In this document: one piece after another, positions 60,051-64,000 of the stretch
How the letters are laid out: each line of letters opens with the position of its first letter
Position numbering within the stretch: the stretch's first letter is position 1
Origin: Diphasiastrum complanatum
Lineage: Eukaryota > Streptophyta > Lycopodiopsida > Lycopodiales > Lycopodiaceae
DNA length: 64,000 nt
Reading direction: 5' to 3'
Assembly (NCBI GenBank): GCA_029204225.1
Contig: CM055096.1
Span: 29,688,995 to 29,752,994, forward strand
Translations under genes and position numbers: made by a program
The notes under the pieces: model-generated
Told to the model about the DNA's origin: nothing
The model's database searches: none
Seen by the model: the letters and a program-made list of their open reading frames with translations, nothing else

Positions 60051-62520
60051 CAACAATGATACATGCCAAACCAAATATGATGATGTTTTTAATAAGGCTA
60101 GACAACAACCTCTCAATTCAATAACTGAATCCTATTGTTTTTATGATGCTAAACAACAACCTAAAATGTTGATTTTCAAAAGCTAATCAACAACCTGAAC
60201 TTCCAAATATGATTGGAAACAATAGAATATACCACATGACAAGACCATGAACTTGGATAGATTTAGGAACTTGAAGAAATAACTTTTCTCCAACTCAAAC
60301 TAGATCTTCATTGATCTCACTTGGTACCACCACATGAACGATCAACTATGACTTGGACGGTATCCAGGAATTTACTTAACAACCACAGTAAAACAATCAC
60401 TTCAATTAATCATAAATCTCAAGTGAAATTAGTTCATATAGATAGAAAAGTTTCTACCACATGAACAAGCTACTATGACTTGGATAGAAACCAAAGAATT
60501 TAGGACAAATATAAACCCTGGATCTTTGTACTTAATACAAAGCTTTTAAATTGCTCCTTGGTATCTTTTTCTTCCCAAACCATTACAAAGCAGAATGACA
60601 ACCCCACAGCTTGTAATACCTATCACTTGTAGCAATGAACTTAGCATTTGCCACTATGATAAAAAAAACTGTAAAACAATGCATTCTCTTGACCTTCTCC
60701 AATCTTAGAACTTCTAAAGTCGACCTTCTTGCAACTTCCAACCTCCACCAGCTATTGATCTCTACCTGAGATTTGAGGCAGACTTTGGAGGCTCCTCATG
60801 CAGCACAACTCCTCCTTGTAGTGCCGAATCTCCTTCCACAAAGCTGACACCCTTGTGAATGAAAATTGCAATTGAGAGTTGGCTAGGGACACCATCTCCA
60901 CACCTTGAAGATGGTCGAATCAACCGGCATATGATGATTGACTCCCTTCATTGAGTACATCCTTGTTCTCTCGAATCTTGAATCATGCTTTGATGCCATG
61001 TTAAAAAAACCGACTTGCTCATACAAGTTACCAAAACAAGATTCTAGTTGTTGTTAGACAATAGTCATACACATGAGAGAGAACACAAACAACAATGAGG
61101 AACCATAATGATGAGATGTACTCCAACTGTGTCCTATTGCAAATGAGCTAGGGTGCACTACATACTTATAGACTTTGGTCTATGCCAAAAATCAAAAGCA
61201 AAAGCAAAAAAGCAGCCTCAAAGCAAGTGCTTAATTGATGGCTCTATATACGGTAAAAGCACTTAACACCGACTTATAGCAAAACAAGTGCTCCAAATCA
61301 AGCACTAGAATCTTAAATTTGAGGCCAACTAGATTCTAACTTGACTTTACTAAATAGACATAAAGGCCCCTACAATTAGCATGCAAGCATGGCCCAATAA
61401 TCCTGATTAATCCTAGATGACAAAATTTGGGCTAACAATGTGAACATTCATTTTAACACAAAGTTCCATTTAATACCATGGCCAACCAGTGGAGGTCATG
61501 TGACTTAGAAAATTAAAGGCATGTTGAGGACTTAAAGGGTAGTCTATGGTGGGAGGTTCAAAACTTAAATATCTATGATATACACTTTGTGCCTGTGTGC
61601 TAAATCCTGGATCCAACTTGCATAATCTCCAACAAAGGTGCAAGCAGACTCACAATGTAGACGTTAAGTACGACAGGAAAGCAAACAGTGACCAAAGCAA
61701 TTGGCGATAGGCTATGTGATGTAATCATCATTGAGCCATGTTAGATCATGAAGATGGCCCTTAGTACTACACCTTTCTGGTCAAATTGGGGCACAAAGTT
61801 CCAGTCAATAGCATGGCCAACCTCATGTGAATTGGAAAAGTAAAGGCATGTAGATGACTTAAAGAGTGCTCTATGGCGGGAGGTAAAAGACAACAAGCTA
61901 AAATTCAACGCTTACCTGGCTAAGATGCACATTGTGTGAATGTGTTAAAACATTGATGCAATTTGTGTGATGTCCAATCTAAAAGACAATAAGGAAGTTG
62001 CTACTAGGCTCACCACTCAACCTTTAGCTCCTTCCAAGAGTTGCCCTTGAGCCCAAGTACTTTAATCCATGTCTAAGGTAGAAGACAATTTTGTCCCATA
62101 CCATGATCGGTCACCCATGAGGATGACTTTGGATGATTGATTGGCTCTTGGCTTGCTCCATAGTCGACATTTCTCTTGGAATTAGTTCTCCAAAAATAAA
62201 TCCTCCATTAAGGCTTGAGATGCTTATACAGCCTAGATTTTATCTAACTTCAATGAAGAACCCTTGGAAGTACGTCAGCTAAGGGCGCATCATTGCTAGC
62301 ATGGGAGCTTACCCAAAGCTAGTGAATAAGGTGGGCTGAGGGAAATATGCATGCTTACTGCATCCATTTTCTATCCCTTTACAACGTTCAAATAGTGCAC
62401 GTGTGGTGAAAAACGGAAGGTTGTGTACCATTTGACTAAGGGTGCACATTTCATGCTTTACAAGACCACTTATGAAGCAACTCAAAATCCAATTGCTTCT
62501 CAAGAATGTCTTTGAATTGC
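60051..62520. other. Repeat debris; 333-bp-spaced direct repeat
   Basis: Segments at about 61458-61620 and 61790-61950 are diverged copies (cacaaagttcca, catggccaacc, taaaggcatgt, gacttaaag, ctctatggcgggaggt). Parts may come from a gypsy element but no domain is readable before 62.5 kb. Confidence 0.5.
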
Positions 62521-62524
62521 AAGA

Positions 62525-62695
62525 GAATTGTGCAAGACAGTGATAGCAAGTTTGCTTCTTACTTCTAGAGGGAGATGATAGACAAATTGGATACTAGGTC
62601 ATGTCTAAGTACAACTTACCATCTTGAGAATGATGGTCAAACCAAGAAGGATCTCTCCATTAAGTTTTTGATTAACAAACAAAATGTATGTATTG
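62525..62695 (+). pseudogene. Gypsy integrase core, trace
   Basis: Plus strand: VQDSDSKFASYF, a stop, REMIDKLDTRSCLSTTYHLE, NDGQTKKDLSIKFLINKQ. This resembles the gypsy core SDRDSKF...F...YHPQTDGQTER, with the usual second catalytic Asp recognisable in DSDSKF. Confidence 0.78.
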
Positions 62696-64000
62696 GTTAA
62701 ATCTTAAGAAATTTAGCTAAAATGTTACTCCTTGTGCTCCTTTGCATTGTATGGCTTAAAGCCACGTCATCCAAATGAGTACGGATAGGCGGCCATCACT
62801 TCAAATCCAAAATTGAGGAATGGGAAAGGAGATATTCGAACATATAAGCAAGTGCCAAAAGATGATGATTCTTAGGTAGAAGGCGCAATTGTCACACTTA
62901 TGGGAAAGAAATGGATAGAATTTCTTCATACTGATATTGAACACATGTTGGTCTCACATTGGCACTTTAAGATGGCAAAATTCTCCAATGGTGTATGAGC
63001 AATAGCTAGGTGTGCACATTCTAATTTTGAGGGCAAAACTCATTATTAAGGGGAGAGAGCGAATGTCGTCTATGAGGATTTCGAACCATTCTAGCACTAG
63101 GTACGAGAGTTTCAAAGACAAAAAATAGCATAAAAATATTTTTCATGTACTTCAAAGGACCTATTAATCATCATAAATAATGGTGGTAACCTCATAACTT
63201 TTGAGCACTAGTTTAGAAAATAACTAGATACTACTGTGGTTAGGAAGATTGATCTAAAGTTAGCATAATATATTGTTTTTGGAATCTTTCGTTCATTTTC
63301 TTACTTTCGAATTTGGCGACGTCCATGTGGACGTCGCATCCGAAGCATAGCTGGACATCGGATTGCAACATCCAAAAAGGGACGGGGACAATGTGGTGCG
63401 ATGTATTTTTGGTGACGTGGACGTCATGATGATACATGCAATACCAGTGTCAAATTTTGACGTCCATGTGGACGTCTCTTATAGTTTTCGACAGACAGAG
63501 AAGTGTCCAAAATAGCACAACGGATCACCGACAAATGCCCGCCGACATACAAGTATTTGTCGGAATGCGCGTGATAATTTATTTGTCGGATTCTGACGGC
63601 TCAAATCATATTAAAAAGAGAATAAATAATGCGTAAAAAACAGCATGCTGTTTTCAATAGCAAGTTGTTTTTTGGAGCTAGTTCCATGTGGTTCATTGAG
63701 CTTAGCATTTTGGTTCCTGTGCCTCACAATCACATGAGTTTATGTAAGACATAAGACCAAGCATAAATCATTCGTTTGGCATCTCCTTTACATACAGATA
63801 ATAATGTGATTTTTTAGATTATTGTTTCGCTTCATTTAGTTCAAGTGATTGCGTATTCTATGCGTCATCTTGTGTGTTGAATTATTTGTTGATGTTCTTA
63901 TCTCTTGTTTGACCTGAATGTATCAGTTAGGCTCTTGTTCTGTGTTGCAACTTACACTTTCTCGTCCTTGTTTGTGTTTATGACTCCTAGACATGACAGT
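62696..64000. other. Right-end non-coding sequence
   Basis: No exon supported. Two near-identical palindromic words gacgtccatgtggacgtc at 63318 and 63459 (listed below) are the only structure noted. Confidence 0.45.
63318..63476. repeat. Pair of 18-bp palindromic words, 141 bp apart
   Basis: gacgtccatgtggacgtc at 63318-63335 and 63459-63476 (arms gacgtcca/tggacgtc around TG), plus a related gtgacgtggacgtcat near 63412. The flanking words ttggcgacg and ttttgacg are also similar. Possibly ends of a small element. Confidence 0.6.

Overview
The window reads as nuclear DNA of a land plant with a large, repeat-rich genome. I favour a seed-free plant such as a fern, but only as inference: the host genes are plant types (a SIP1/ASIL-like trihelix factor and an AtPH1-like pleckstrin-homology protein), introns are long and filled with transposon debris, AT-rich gaps and long dinucleotide tracts are common, and nearly all other coding signal is decayed Ty1/copia, Ty3/gypsy, Penelope-like and DUF7869-like elements. 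There are no operons, ribosome binding sites or CRISPR arrays.

Host genes. (1) About 46-2366, plus strand: a multi-exon alpha/beta hydrolase with six phase-compatible exons, the nucleophile elbow GLSVGG and a plausible catalytic acid, but no recognisable catalytic histidine. (2) 47288-48133, plus: an intronless trihelix transcription factor with an N-terminal LxLxL (EAR-like) motif and a leader holding upstream ORFs. (3) 48271-49458, plus: four small exons joined by phase-0 GT-AG introns that encode a charged, probably coiled-coil protein of about 115 residues; its last intron carries a tandem duplication of its own splice-acceptor region. (4) 57167-58905, minus: the last two exons of an AtPH1-like gene. 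Its final intron holds a gypsy integrase fragment, and its 5' part probably lies beyond the right edge.

Mobile DNA. 3.9-5.3 kb: minus-strand copia gag remnants with a duplicated 5' leader. 10.3-12.9 kb: a decayed ORF with a GHTHEDI motif (DUF7869-like). 15.0-22.7 kb: minus-strand copia pieces, including an LTR with a polypurine tract on one side and a gag start on the other. 23.3-25.3 kb: a reverse transcriptase with Penelope-like features and no visible GIY-YIG endonuclease. 25.3-33.6 kb: nested copia B, copia C and gypsy elements. 35.5-42.7 kb: a mosaic of copia pieces. 53.5-56.2 kb: a minus-strand copia 5' half with its LTR. 57.6-58.1 and 62.5-62.7 kb: gypsy integrase traces.

Other structure. 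An 838-bp inverted-repeat element flanked by TA (50.5-51.4 kb), several short tandem arrays (2.9, 8.1, 18.4, 49.1, 51.8 and 59.4 kb), a cluster of GGCGAAGGTT-type motifs in both orientations (42.7-43.2 kb), and long (AC), (AT), (GA) and (CT) tracts. The most interesting items are the Penelope-like RT, the compact coiled-coil gene with its duplicated acceptor, the probable 5.1-kb inversion that split one copia element (22.65/27.80 kb), the decayed GHTHEDI ORF and the long-hairpin element.
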